From contig LFRU01000032.1 in the NCBI GenBank assembly GCA_001512495.1, forward strand, positions 624 to 37,416: a DNA stretch of 36,793 nt, written 5' to 3'. The translations under genes and the position numbers were made by a program. This stretch comes from Syntrophothermus sp. DTU052 (GTDB lineage: Bacteria > Bacillota > Syntrophomonadia > Syntrophomonadales > DTU052). Shown piece after piece: positions 9,206 to 17,927 of the stretch (position 1 is its first letter; each line of letters starts with the position of its first letter). Below the pieces are notes generated by a model. It was given only the letters and a program-made list of their open reading frames with translations. It made no database searches and had not been told where the DNA came from.

Positions 9206-10452
9206 CAGTGCCGGATTTTCTTGCTGTCCGGGATCTAACGTGCGGATATGCGGCGCCGGTTTTGGAAGACCTGAATTTCCAGATCGGGCAGGGAGCTCTG
9301 GTTGGAATAATCGGACCCAATGCCTCGGGCAAGACCACCTTGCTCAAAACCCTGTGCGGGCTATTGCGGCCCCGGAGCGGTCTGGTTTTGCTGGAGGGAC
9401 AGATTCTCCATAACCTGAAACCGGCCATCAGATCCCGACAGGTAGCAGTGGTGGGGCAGGGGGTACGCATTGCCTTTGCCTTTTCTGTAGCCGAGGTGGT
9501 GATGATGGGACGCCACCCTTATATACCCAGGATGGGATCGCCATCTTCGCAGGATTGGGAAAAGGTGGAATGGGCTATGGAGGTTACCGGAATTTCGCAC
9601 CTCGCCCATCGCCCGGTCAGCAATCTGAGCGGAGGAGAACAACAGAGGGTCTTTATCGCCAGGGCTTTGGCACAGGAACCGGAACTTCTGCTGCTGGACG
9701 AACCCACCTCATTCCTGGATATCGGCCACCAGGTGGAGATACTTGATCTGCTTAAACAGCTGAACCGCCGGCAGCAAATTGCTGTAGTGATGGCCATCCA
9801 TGATCTCAATCTGGCGGCACAATACTGTGACCGACTGCTGCTGGTGCACGAGAACCGGGTATTTGCCTGGGGCACGGTTGATGAGGTAATTACCCTAGAT
9901 AATATCAGAGAGGTATATGGGCAGCCCGTCCTGATCGAGCGCCACCCGGTTTACCGGTGCCCGCAGGTGGTGCTCCTCTCCCGGTTGTCACCTCTTTTTG
10001 ACCGGGCCAAAAAGGTGCATATAGTAGCCGGCGGAGGTATGGGCAGCGACATCCTGCTTAACCTTGGTCGCTGCGGCCACCGGGTTAGCACCGGGGTTCT
10101 GAACCGGGGGGACGGCGACTGGCAAACCGCACAGGATTTGCAGCTGGAAATAGTGGATGTGCCGCCTTTTACTCCGGTAAGCCCGGAAAGCTGCCGTATA
10201 AACCTGGAAATGATGCTTCGCTCCGATGCGGTCATACTCGCCAGCGTACCATTTGGACCGGCCAATCTCCCCAATCTGAAGACCCTGCTGGCGGCAGTCG
10301 AACGGGAAATACCGGTTATTGTGGTGGAACAGGAGCCGATTGCGAACCGCGACTACACCGGAGGAGCGGCCACCCGGATGTACCGGAAGCTGGTGGGGTC
10401 TTCACTGGCAGTGGTGCAGGAACCGGAGGAAATCATGCAGGTCTTGGGATAG
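9202..10452 (+). CDS. btuD: Cobalamin ABC transporter ATP-binding protein with ~150 aa C-terminal extension
   Basis: Walker A GPNASGKTT, LSGGEQQRVFIARALAQEPELLLLDEPTSFLD; C-terminal Rossmann-like stretch VHIVAGGGMGSDILLNLGRCGH. Confidence 0.88.
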   Translation: MTVPDFLAVRDLTCGYAAPVLEDLNFQIGQGALVGIIGPNASGKTTLLKTLCGLLRPRSGLVLLEGQILHNLKPAIRSRQVAVVGQGVRIAFAFSVAEVVMMGRHPYIPRMGSPSSQDWEKVEWAMEVTGISHLAHRPVSNLSGGEQQRVFIARALAQEPELLLLDEPTSFLDIGHQVEILDLLKQLNRRQQIAVVMAIHDLNLAAQYCDRLLLVHENRVFAWGTVDEVITLDNIREVYGQPVLIERHPVYRCPQVVLLSRLSPLFDRAKKVHIVAGGGMGSDILLNLGRCGHRVSTGVLNRGDGDWQTAQDLQLEIVDVPPFTPVSPESCRINLEMMLRSDAVILASVPFGPANLPNLKTLLAAVEREIPVIVVEQEPIANRDYTGGAATRMYRKLVGSSLAVVQEPEEIMQVLG

Positions 10453-10474
10453 ATTGAGAAAGGGAGGTCGGTGG

Positions 10475-11143
10475 ATGGGTGAGAGATTGATAATGGTTAC
10501 CGGAGGGGCCCGCAGCGGGAAAAGCCGGTGGGCGGAGAAAATGGCCGCCGATCTGGGTCACGGCCACCCCGTTTTGTATATCGCCACCTGTATGCCCCGG
10601 GATGAGGAGATGAAACAGAGGGTGCGCCGACACCGGCAGCGTCGCCCTCCGGACTGGATAACGGTGGAGGAGGAATTCAACCCGGCGGAAAAGGTGAGAA
10701 GCCCGGCACCGGGGATCGGGGTCATCCTTATCGACTGCCTGACCATGTGGATCAGCAACCTGCTGCTGCGGGAGCACCAGGAGGGCAGGGAGGATAGTTT
10801 TTACTATGAAAAAGTCATTCCGGCGGTGGAGGAGCTGGCGTTAGCGGCCGGTGCGGCTCCCTGTCCGGTGATTTGCGTGACCAATGAGGTAGGCTGCGGG
10901 ATCGTTCCCGAAAACCATCTGAGCCGTATATATCGTGATCTGGTGGGATGGAGCAATCAGGCTCTGGCCCGTTATGCTTCCGAAGTCTACCTGGTTTGCG
11001 CCGGACTGGCAGTCGACTTAAAACGGCTGGCGGCAGCGTATGGTTGGGACCCGGTTCAGCAGGAGGCGGGAACAGACGGCTTTAACCCGGCACCAGGAAG
11101 GGCTGCGGTGCAGAAGGGGTTGGTCGCACGAAGAAACACTTGA
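10475..11143 (+). CDS. cobU: Adenosylcobinamide kinase / adenosylcobinamide-phosphate guanylyltransferase
   Basis: MVTGGARSGKSRWAEKM P-loop, IDCLTMWISNLL, VTNEVGCGIVPENHLSRIYRDLVGWSNQ. ATG 10475 with upstream GGGAGG preferred over ORF-track start 10319. Confidence 0.92.
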   Translation: MGERLIMVTGGARSGKSRWAEKMAADLGHGHPVLYIATCMPRDEEMKQRVRRHRQRRPPDWITVEEEFNPAEKVRSPAPGIGVILIDCLTMWISNLLLREHQEGREDSFYYEKVIPAVEELALAAGAAPCPVICVTNEVGCGIVPENHLSRIYRDLVGWSNQALARYASEVYLVCAGLAVDLKRLAAAYGWDPVQQEAGTDGFNPAPGRAAVQKGLVARRNT

Positions 11144-11155
11144 AGTCTCTGACTT

Positions 11156-11908
11156 ATGAGGTGCGGAGGTGGACGTTTGCGCAGCTTTTTGTTGGCCGTA
11201 CAGCTGCTGACCCGGATTCCGGTAAGAATTAGGGGCGAAGTTCATAAGCGGGAGATGGTCCTGTCCGTGACCATGTTTCCCCTGGTGGGACTGCTGGTTG
11301 GTGGAGCGATGGGTCTGGTCCATTACCTGGCATCGTTGGTCCTGCCCGGAACACTACCTGCGTTGCTGGCGGTGCTGGCAGCACTGCTGTTGACCGGGGG
11401 CCTGCACCTGGACGGGCTGATGGATACGGCGGACGGGGTGTTCGGCAGCCATACCCGGGAGAAGGCTCTGGCAATAATGAAAGACAGCCGGGCGGGAGCC
11501 ATGGGGGTGATGGCCTGTGTGGTGGTTCTGGGGATTAAGACGGCGGCCATAAGTTCCTTAATCGGGTACAAAATCTATCCCGTGCTGCTCTTAACACCGG
11601 TTGCTGCGCGGACGGCTATGGTGCCGGCGATGCGATACCCTTATGCCCGGCAGGGGGAAGGGACCGGCTCTCCTTATGCCGGACAGGTTGGTAAGGAACA
11701 TATTATGTTCTCTGTTCTCCTGGCACTGGCAGTGTCGGCTTTGATCATGAGGACCGAGGGGGTTGTCCTGGTTATGGGAGCCTGGCTGGTTTCAGCGGTC
11801 ACGACCTGGTGGCTGGCGAAAAGACTGGGAGGAATGACGGGAGATACCTATGGTTTCATCAATGAGGTTGCCGAGATATCCTTCCTGTTACTGGCACTGA
11901 TGGTTTGA
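11156..11908 (+). CDS. cobS: Adenosylcobinamide-GDP ribazoletransferase (cobalamin synthase)
   Basis: LLAVQLLTRIPV, GGLHLDGLMDTADGVFGSHTREKALAIMKDSRAGAMGVMA. True start may be TTG at 11177. Confidence 0.93.
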   Translation: MRCGGGRLRSFLLAVQLLTRIPVRIRGEVHKREMVLSVTMFPLVGLLVGGAMGLVHYLASLVLPGTLPALLAVLAALLLTGGLHLDGLMDTADGVFGSHTREKALAIMKDSRAGAMGVMACVVVLGIKTAAISSLIGYKIYPVLLLTPVAARTAMVPAMRYPYARQGEGTGSPYAGQVGKEHIMFSVLLALAVSALIMRTEGVVLVMGAWLVSAVTTWWLAKRLGGMTGDTYGFINEVAEISFLLLALMV

Positions 11909-12333
11909 CTCGACGATTAAGGGGGATACCTGAAATATTACCGTGCATTTGCCCATGATCCCGCCGCCCGGCTGGTTGGTTTTCTCCGCCGAGAAATGAC
12001 CATTTGGACAGCAGCTTGTGGGTTACCGGAATGCATAAGTTGATTGTATAATGTCATAGGGTGGGTACTCTCCTTTCAGGTTTGGTTTTTCCCACAACCA
12101 TAATACCTTAGGGATACCCATCCTTTTCAATGCCCTTGTTAAACCGAATAAAGTGCTGTGAACCAAAGTCTGGTCTCCACGGAGAGTTGCAGGTATATCT
12201 TGACTGGCCGGGGCCTGGCATGTTAACCTTTTGTTGTTGGTTGCACATTTTTGCAACCGCATGATCCGGGTATTAAAGCGGCCTTCGGCCCACCTGCGAT
12301 CAGCGAGTCTCTAAAATGTGGAGGTGTAGACTG

Positions 12334-12645
12334 TTGTACGCTGTTATTAGAACCGGAGGCAAGCAGTACAAGGTTCAGGAGGGAGATGTCCTGAAGCTGG
12401 AGAAACTAGCGGCCGAGATCGGTGAAACCGTTGAATTTGACCAGGTTCTGGCCGTTAAGACCGACGGGGAGTTGAAGATTGGTGCCCCCTATGTCGAAGG
12501 AGCCAGGGTTACGGCCAAGGTCCTGGGACAGGGCAAGGGCAAAAAGATTGTAGTGTTTAAGTACAAGCCCAAAAAGAATTATCGCAAGAAGCAGGGACAT
12601 CGCCAGCCTTTTACCAGCGTTCGTATTGAAAAGATTGTTTTCTGA
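12334..12645 (+). CDS. rplU: 50S ribosomal protein L21
   Basis: (L)[17 protein letters not shown]... [17 protein letters not shown] start at 12334 with SD GTGGAGGTG. Confidence 0.96.
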   Translation: MYAVIRTGGKQYKVQEGDVLKLEKLAAEIGETVEFDQVLAVKTDGELKIGAPYVEGARVTAKVLGQGKGKKIVVFKYKPKKNYRKKQGHRQPFTSVRIEKIVF

Positions 12646-12648
12646 ATC

Positions 12649-12981
12649 ATGGTTACGGTTGAGCTGTACAAAGATGACCGAGATATGATAAAGTCTTTTC
12701 GTGTAGAAGGGCATACCGGTTATGCAGATCGCGGGCAGGATATAATCTGTGCCGGGATTTCCGCCGTAACGCAGACCGCCCTCATCGGGCTCATGAATTA
12801 CCTGCGACAGAAACCGGTATACGAAAAAGATGACGGACTGTTAATCTGCAAGCTGCCGCCCGATTTAAGCGGCGATGATGTATTGAAAGCACAGACGATA
12901 CTGGGTACCATGGAAAAGGGATTGAGAGAAATCGAGTTGCAGTATCGGGATTTTCTTCAGATAAGAGTCAGGAGGTGTTAG
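12649..12981 (+). CDS. prp: Ribosomal-processing cysteine protease Prp
   Basis: [24 protein letters not shown], catalytic His and Cys context; located between rplU and rpmA. Confidence 0.93.
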   Translation: MVTVELYKDDRDMIKSFRVEGHTGYADRGQDIICAGISAVTQTALIGLMNYLRQKPVYEKDDGLLICKLPPDLSGDDVLKAQTILGTMEKGLREIELQYRDFLQIRVRRC

Positions 12982-12983
12982 GA

Positions 12984-13277
12984 ATGTTTCGTATAGATTT
13001 GCAGTTGTTTGCTCATAAAAAAGGTGTTGGTAGTTCTCGGAATGGTCGGGACAGCGAATCCAAACGCCTGGGAGTCAAGAAGTATGACGGGCAAATGGTT
13101 ACTGCCGGGAATATCATTGTCAGGCAGAGAGGAACCAAAATCCACCCGGGGAACAATGTCGGCCTGGGTGGTGATGATACCATTTTTGCCACCATTGACG
13201 GACTGGTTAAATACGAGCGCAAGGGCAGGAACAAAAAACAGGTTAGCGTTTACCCTGTTGCTGACCTTACCATGTAG
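12984..13277 (+). CDS. rpmA: 50S ribosomal protein L27 with cleavable N-terminal extension
   Basis: [40 protein letters not shown] 12984. Confidence 0.96.
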   Translation: MFRIDLQLFAHKKGVGSSRNGRDSESKRLGVKKYDGQMVTAGNIIVRQRGTKIHPGNNVGLGGDDTIFATIDGLVKYERKGRNKKQVSVYPVADLTM

Positions 13278-13340
13278 CAGCTTTTTGTACAAGAGATGAG
13301 GCTATTTTAACAACACGTAGAAAATATGCAGGAGAAGCTG

Positions 13341-13370
13341 ACCCCTGGCAAAAGCCCAGGGGTTGTTTTT
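13341..13370 (+). terminator. Intrinsic terminator after rpmA
   Basis: ACCCCTGG-caaaagc-CCAGGGGT followed by TGTTTTT. Confidence 0.8.
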
Positions 13371-13383
13371 ACTGGAGGAGAAC

Positions 13384-13839
13384 ATGAATAGCGGAAAAGC
13401 GGCTCAACTGTTAAGCCGCCAGCGGCATGACTATGCCAATCACATACAGGTTATTAAAGGTTACATGGAGCTGGGGATGCCGGAGCGGGCTCTGGAGTAT
13501 GTGGATTCGGTAGTCCAGGAATTAGCCCGAGAAAGTTACCTGTTCCATGCGACGCCCCCTGAGATAGCGGTCAAGTTATATGAAATGCTGTTGTGGGCGC
13601 GGGACCGGGGTATAAGATTGCGATTCGGCCTTCTGGAGTGTGAACATTCGGTTGGGGTCATGCTGTCCCAGGGGTTGGCAGACATCTATCAGGTTTTACA
13701 GGATTTGAAGGTTCCGGCCGACGAGGAAGAGTTTGAGGTCCGGCTGGATTTGATGGAAACTAATAACCAGACAAATATCCGGCTTTCAGGGCCGGGAGAA
13801 TCAGGGCCGGTAATCCGGGAGATAGTAATGGCGAGGTGA
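13384..13839 (+). CDS. Spo0B-like phosphotransferase (sensor kinase SpoOB-type dimerisation domain)
   Basis: LSRQRHDYANHIQVIKGYMELGMPERALEYV resembles the SPOB_a RHDxxNHLQ phosphoacceptor helix; directly upstream of obg as in Bacillus spo0B-obg. ATG 13384 with SD TGGAGGAG. Confidence 0.75.
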   Translation: MNSGKAAQLLSRQRHDYANHIQVIKGYMELGMPERALEYVDSVVQELARESYLFHATPPEIAVKLYEMLLWARDRGIRLRFGLLECEHSVGVMLSQGLADIYQVLQDLKVPADEEEFEVRLDLMETNNQTNIRLSGPGESGPVIREIVMAR

Positions 13840-13843
13840 TTCC

Positions 13844-15106
13844 ATGTTTGTGGATCAAGCTCGAATCTACGTTAAGGGCGGCGACGGTGGTAACGGGGCG
13901 GTCGCTTTTCGCCGTGAGAAATACGTTTCCCAGGGAGGGCCGTCGGGAGGAGACGGCGGGAGAGGGGCTAACGTAGTTTTTCAAGCGGAAGCGGGACTGC
14001 GTACTTTGATGGATTTTCGCTACCGCAGGCATTATAAGGGCCGGCGGGGCGAACATGGAAAGGGCAAGAATATGCACGGGGCCGGTGCCTCTGATTTGGT
14101 CATCAAGGTGCCGGTGGGGACGGTCATCAAGGATGCTGAAACCGGTGCAGTTCTTGCGGATCTGGTGGAAAGCGGCCAGACTTTCATTGGAGCGAAAGGA
14201 GGCCGTGGCGGCCGGGGCAATGCGCGTTTTGCCACTTCCACCCACCGCGCGCCGGCTTTTGCAGAAAAGGGGGAACCAGGTGCCGAGCGCTGGCTGGTTT
14301 TGGAGCTAAAACTCCTGGCTGATGTCGGACTGGTTGGGTTCCCCAATGCCGGAAAATCGACTCTCATTGCCAGGGTATCCGCGGCTCGTCCCAAAATAGC
14401 CGATTATCCTTTTACCACTCTGGTTCCCAACCTGGGGGTGGTTGAGGTAGCCCCGGGAGAAAGCTTCGTAATGGCCGATATTCCCGGCCTGATCTCCGGT
14501 GCTCACCGCGGGGCCGGACTGGGTCACGAGTTCCTGCGTCATATTGAGCGTACCCGGGTTCTGATATTTATACTGGATTGTTCGGGCTTTGAAGGAAGGG
14601 ACCCGGTTGATGATTATGAAACACTCCTGGAAGAATTAAGGCTTTACCGCCCGGATCTTCTGGAGCGGCCCCGTATTATTGCCGCCAACAAGGTGGATGT
14701 TCCAGGGGCAATGGAGGTCGTAAGCAGTCTGCAGAAGCGGGTTGAGGGTATTGAGATTTTTCCAATTTCCGCTCTCACCGGCGAGGGGGTAGACCCACTG
14801 GTGAACAAGGCGTACCAGACTCTTTTGCAATTGCCTGAGGTTTTCGCAACTACGGGAGACCTGGTGGTAACCCGTTTTGACGATGAACCTCCCTTCACCA
14901 TAAAGAAAGTTAACGGGGGCTACGAGATCAAGGGTGAGCGCATCGAGAAACTAGTGGCGATGACTGACTTTGACAACGAAGAAGCCCTGCCGAGATTTCA
15001 ACATATTATTGAAAAGATGGGGATTAATCAGGCCTTACGAGAAAACGGCATCAAAAACGGCGATTTGGTCCGTATACTGGATCTGGAGTTCGAGTATCAG
15101 GAATAA
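13844..15106 (+). CDS. obgE: GTPase Obg/CgtA
   Basis: MFVDQARIYVKGGDGGNGAVAFRREKYV, GFPNAGKSTLI, DIPGLI; C-terminal OCT domain. Confidence 0.97.
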   Translation: MFVDQARIYVKGGDGGNGAVAFRREKYVSQGGPSGGDGGRGANVVFQAEAGLRTLMDFRYRRHYKGRRGEHGKGKNMHGAGASDLVIKVPVGTVIKDAETGAVLADLVESGQTFIGAKGGRGGRGNARFATSTHRAPAFAEKGEPGAERWLVLELKLLADVGLVGFPNAGKSTLIARVSAARPKIADYPFTTLVPNLGVVEVAPGESFVMADIPGLISGAHRGAGLGHEFLRHIERTRVLIFILDCSGFEGRDPVDDYETLLEELRLYRPDLLERPRIIAANKVDVPGAMEVVSSLQKRVEGIEIFPISALTGEGVDPLVNKAYQTLLQLPEVFATTGDLVVTRFDDEPPFTIKKVNGGYEIKGERIEKLVAMTDFDNEEALPRFQHIIEKMGINQALRENGIKNGDLVRILDLEFEYQE

Positions 15107-15156
15107 CAGGCGGTTGTAGAACCAAAAAGCCTGACTGCAGGCAAGGGGGAGGAAGC

Positions 15157-16284
15157 TTGGAAGCCAGAAAAAACCTGAAAAACTGCCACCGTATTGTGGT
15201 CAAGGTCGGCAGCAGCACTATTACCCACGATAGCGGGCTCATTAACATATCGCGATTGGAGAAGCTGGCCCGGGAATTGGCCGATCTGCATAACGAAGGT
15301 CGGGAAGTATTACTGGTTACTTCGGGTGCAGTGGCGGCCGGGGTTGGACGTTTGGGACGCCGAGACTATCCCAAGACCCTGCCTCTGAAGCAGGCTCTGG
15401 CAGCAGTAGGCCAGGGAACACTTCTGCACCTGTACGAAAAATTCTTTGCCGAGTACGGCAAGGATATCGCCCAGGTTCTGCTGACCAAGGATGATTTTGA
15501 CGAGAGGCTCAGATATCTGAATGCGCGTAACACCTTGACTACGCTGCTCCAACTAGGTGTTCTCCCGGTTATCAACGAGAACGACACCGTGGCGGTGGAA
15601 GAGATCCGATTTGGAGACAATGATACCCTATCCGCGCTGGTAGCGGAGATAGTTGACGCCGATCTCCTGGTTATACTCACGGATATTGAGGGTTTGTACA
15701 GTGATGACCCCCATGTTAACCCCCAGGCCGAGCAGTATTGGGAACTGGACGAGATACCCGATATGCTGGAAAAAGGTCTGAAAGGGAAGGGCAACAGGTT
15801 TTCCAGTGGGGGCATGTATACCAAGCTGCTGGCGGCTCGCACCGCCATGGCCTCGGGTATTCCCATGGTTGTGGCTGATGGCCGGAAGCCGGGGGCGGTT
15901 CGCGCAATAATTGACGGCCGGCGGGTCGGTACTCTGTTTAAGCCCAAGGTCGGCCGGATGCAGGCCCGTAAACGCTGGATTGCTTTTGGCAGCCAGACTC
16001 ATGGGGTATTATCCGTCGATAACGGAGCAGCCGATGCCTTGCTCAAGAAAGGCAAGAGCCTTCTGCCCTCGGGGATAGTTTGTGTAGAGGGTGAATTTGA
16101 TCGTGGCATTGTGGTTTCAGTTCAGACGATCGAAGGCCGGGAAATCGGGAGGGGAATGGTGAACTATTCTGCGGATGAGATCAGGGCGATAATGGGTAGA
16201 AAAACTACGGAGATAGCCCGTATCCTCGGCAGCAAGGATTATGATGAGGTGATTCACCGGAACAATTTAAGCCTTATTACCTGA
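15157..16284 (+). CDS. proB: Glutamate 5-kinase with C-terminal PUA domain
   Basis: RIVVKVGSSTIT, VTSGAVAAGVGRLG, NENDTVAVEEIRFGDND, GTGGMYTKLLAA-type motif (SSGGMYTKLLAARTAM). Confidence 0.96.
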   Translation: MEARKNLKNCHRIVVKVGSSTITHDSGLINISRLEKLARELADLHNEGREVLLVTSGAVAAGVGRLGRRDYPKTLPLKQALAAVGQGTLLHLYEKFFAEYGKDIAQVLLTKDDFDERLRYLNARNTLTTLLQLGVLPVINENDTVAVEEIRFGDNDTLSALVAEIVDADLLVILTDIEGLYSDDPHVNPQAEQYWELDEIPDMLEKGLKGKGNRFSSGGMYTKLLAARTAMASGIPMVVADGRKPGAVRAIIDGRRVGTLFKPKVGRMQARKRWIAFGSQTHGVLSVDNGAADALLKKGKSLLPSGIVCVEGEFDRGIVVSVQTIEGREIGRGMVNYSADEIRAIMGRKTTEIARILGSKDYDEVIHRNNLSLIT

Positions 16285-16428
16285 TGCTGAGGTTCAAAGC
16301 TGGGACTGGCTGATTTGGTATAACCCAAAGCTGTGAAATGGACTGTACTATGAAACCCGCCAGGTTGCAGTCAATTAAATGACAATAAGGCCTATATGGT
16401 TTACTAATCATAAAGGGGGAGATATTGA

Positions 16429-17682
16429 TTGATTCAAGCCCGAATGGAACAGATGGGAAGAAAGGCCAAAGAGGCGGCCCGTCTTTTAATGCTGGCGTCC
16501 ACAGAACAGAAAAACCGAGCCTTGCAGCAGATGGCCGGGGCTCTGGTAGCCGAGGCTGAAGCAATTTTAGAGGCCAACCGTAGCGACATGGAGGAAGGCC
16601 GACGTAAAGGCCTGACCAGTACCCTGCTTGACCGGCTGATGCTAAGTAAAAAGCGGATTGAGGAAATGGCGGAAGGGCTGATGGCAGTGGCAGCTCTGCC
16701 GGACCCGGTGGGGGAGGTAGTTGAGATGTACCGGCGTCCCAACGGTCTGGAGGTGGGCCGGGTCCGCGTACCCCTGGGAGTAGTCGGGATCATTTACGAA
16801 GCCCGTCCCAATGTTACCGCCGATGCCGCCGGACTGTGTCTTAAAACCGGGAATGCCATCATCCTACGCGGCGGCAGTGAGGCCTTCAATTCCAACCGGG
16901 CAATTGCGGGGGTTCTTGCCCGGGCGGCTGCTGAGGCTGGAATCCATGAAGGGGCCATCCAACTGGTAGATACTACTGATAGAGAAGCTGCCAACATACT
17001 CATGAGAATGAATCAGTATGTAGATGTCCTGATCCCCCGCGGCGGAGCCGGACTTATTCAAACGGTGGTAAACAACGCCACTGTTCCCGTGATTGAAACC
17101 GGGGTTGGCAACTGCCATACCTATGTTGATGAGGATGCCGACCTGGATATGGCCCTGGAAATAACAGTAAATGCCAAGTGCCAGCGGCCATCGGTCTGCA
17201 ATGCCATGGAGTCGCTGCTGGTTCACGAGGCGGTGGCGGCAGAGTTCCTCCCACGGCTGTCCAGAGTTATGGGGGACCAAGGGGTGGAGATAAGGGGCTG
17301 CGAAAGGTACAGGGAGATTGTTCCGGACGTCAAAGCCGCAGTGGAGGCGGACTGGGAGACCGAGTTTCTGGATCTGATCCTGGCGGTCAAAGTGGTTAAG
17401 GACCTGGATGCGGCTATGGAGCACATAAACCGGTATGGGTCCGGTCATTCAGAAGCCATAGTGACCTCCAATTACGAAAGAGCCAGACGCTTTCTGAGCG
17501 GGGTCGATGCGGCCGCAGTCTTCGTCAATGCATCAACCCGGTTTACTGATGGGTTCCAGTTCGGCCTGGGGGCGGAGATCGGCATTAGTACTCAGAAACT
17601 GCACGCCCGCGGCCCTATGGGACTCAAGGAGCTTACTTCCACCAAGTATATTATCTACGGCAGCGGACAGGTTAGGAGATAA
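16429..17682 (+). CDS. proA: Glutamate-5-semialdehyde dehydrogenase
   Basis: VPLGVVGIIYEARPNVTADAAGLCLKTGNAIILRGGSEA, VNAKCQRPSVCNAMESLLVH; TTG start after AAGGGGGAG. Confidence 0.96.
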   Translation: MIQARMEQMGRKAKEAARLLMLASTEQKNRALQQMAGALVAEAEAILEANRSDMEEGRRKGLTSTLLDRLMLSKKRIEEMAEGLMAVAALPDPVGEVVEMYRRPNGLEVGRVRVPLGVVGIIYEARPNVTADAAGLCLKTGNAIILRGGSEAFNSNRAIAGVLARAAAEAGIHEGAIQLVDTTDREAANILMRMNQYVDVLIPRGGAGLIQTVVNNATVPVIETGVGNCHTYVDEDADLDMALEITVNAKCQRPSVCNAMESLLVHEAVAAEFLPRLSRVMGDQGVEIRGCERYREIVPDVKAAVEADWETEFLDLILAVKVVKDLDAAMEHINRYGSGHSEAIVTSNYERARRFLSGVDAAAVFVNASTRFTDGFQFGLGAEIGISTQKLHARGPMGLKELTSTKYIIYGSGQVRR

Positions 17683-17691
17683 TAATAACAA

Positions 17692-17738
17692 GGGAACAGG
17701 CGATGCGCGGGTAAGATCCCGTCGCTTGTTCCCTTTCT
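17692..17738 (+). terminator. Intrinsic terminator after proA
   Basis: GGGAACAGGCGATG...CGTCGCTTGTTCCC followed by TTTCTT. Confidence 0.75.
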
Positions 17739-17927
17739 TCTATACTGCCGCTTATCACCTGTTGCATACCAATCCCAAAGGTATGGAAATAAATACAAGC
17801 CGGTTTATCGTGATCAACCCCCATAACCTTCCCGGGCATAATTCGATTGCCGGTACTGTCCAATGTTGATTCCATATCCTTTCGAGACCCGAAGGGGTGT
17901 AAGGACCGGATCCCTGGCACCGGAATC

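Noticed and set aside
10319-10474. N-terminal extension of the CobU ORF (MWWNRSRLRTATT...)
   Set aside because: It overlaps the btuD C-terminus out of frame, and the P-loop start context plus SD place the real start at 10475.
15366-15947. 193-aa minus-strand ORF opposite proB
   Set aside because: Ser-rich antisense shadow of a conserved enzyme gene.
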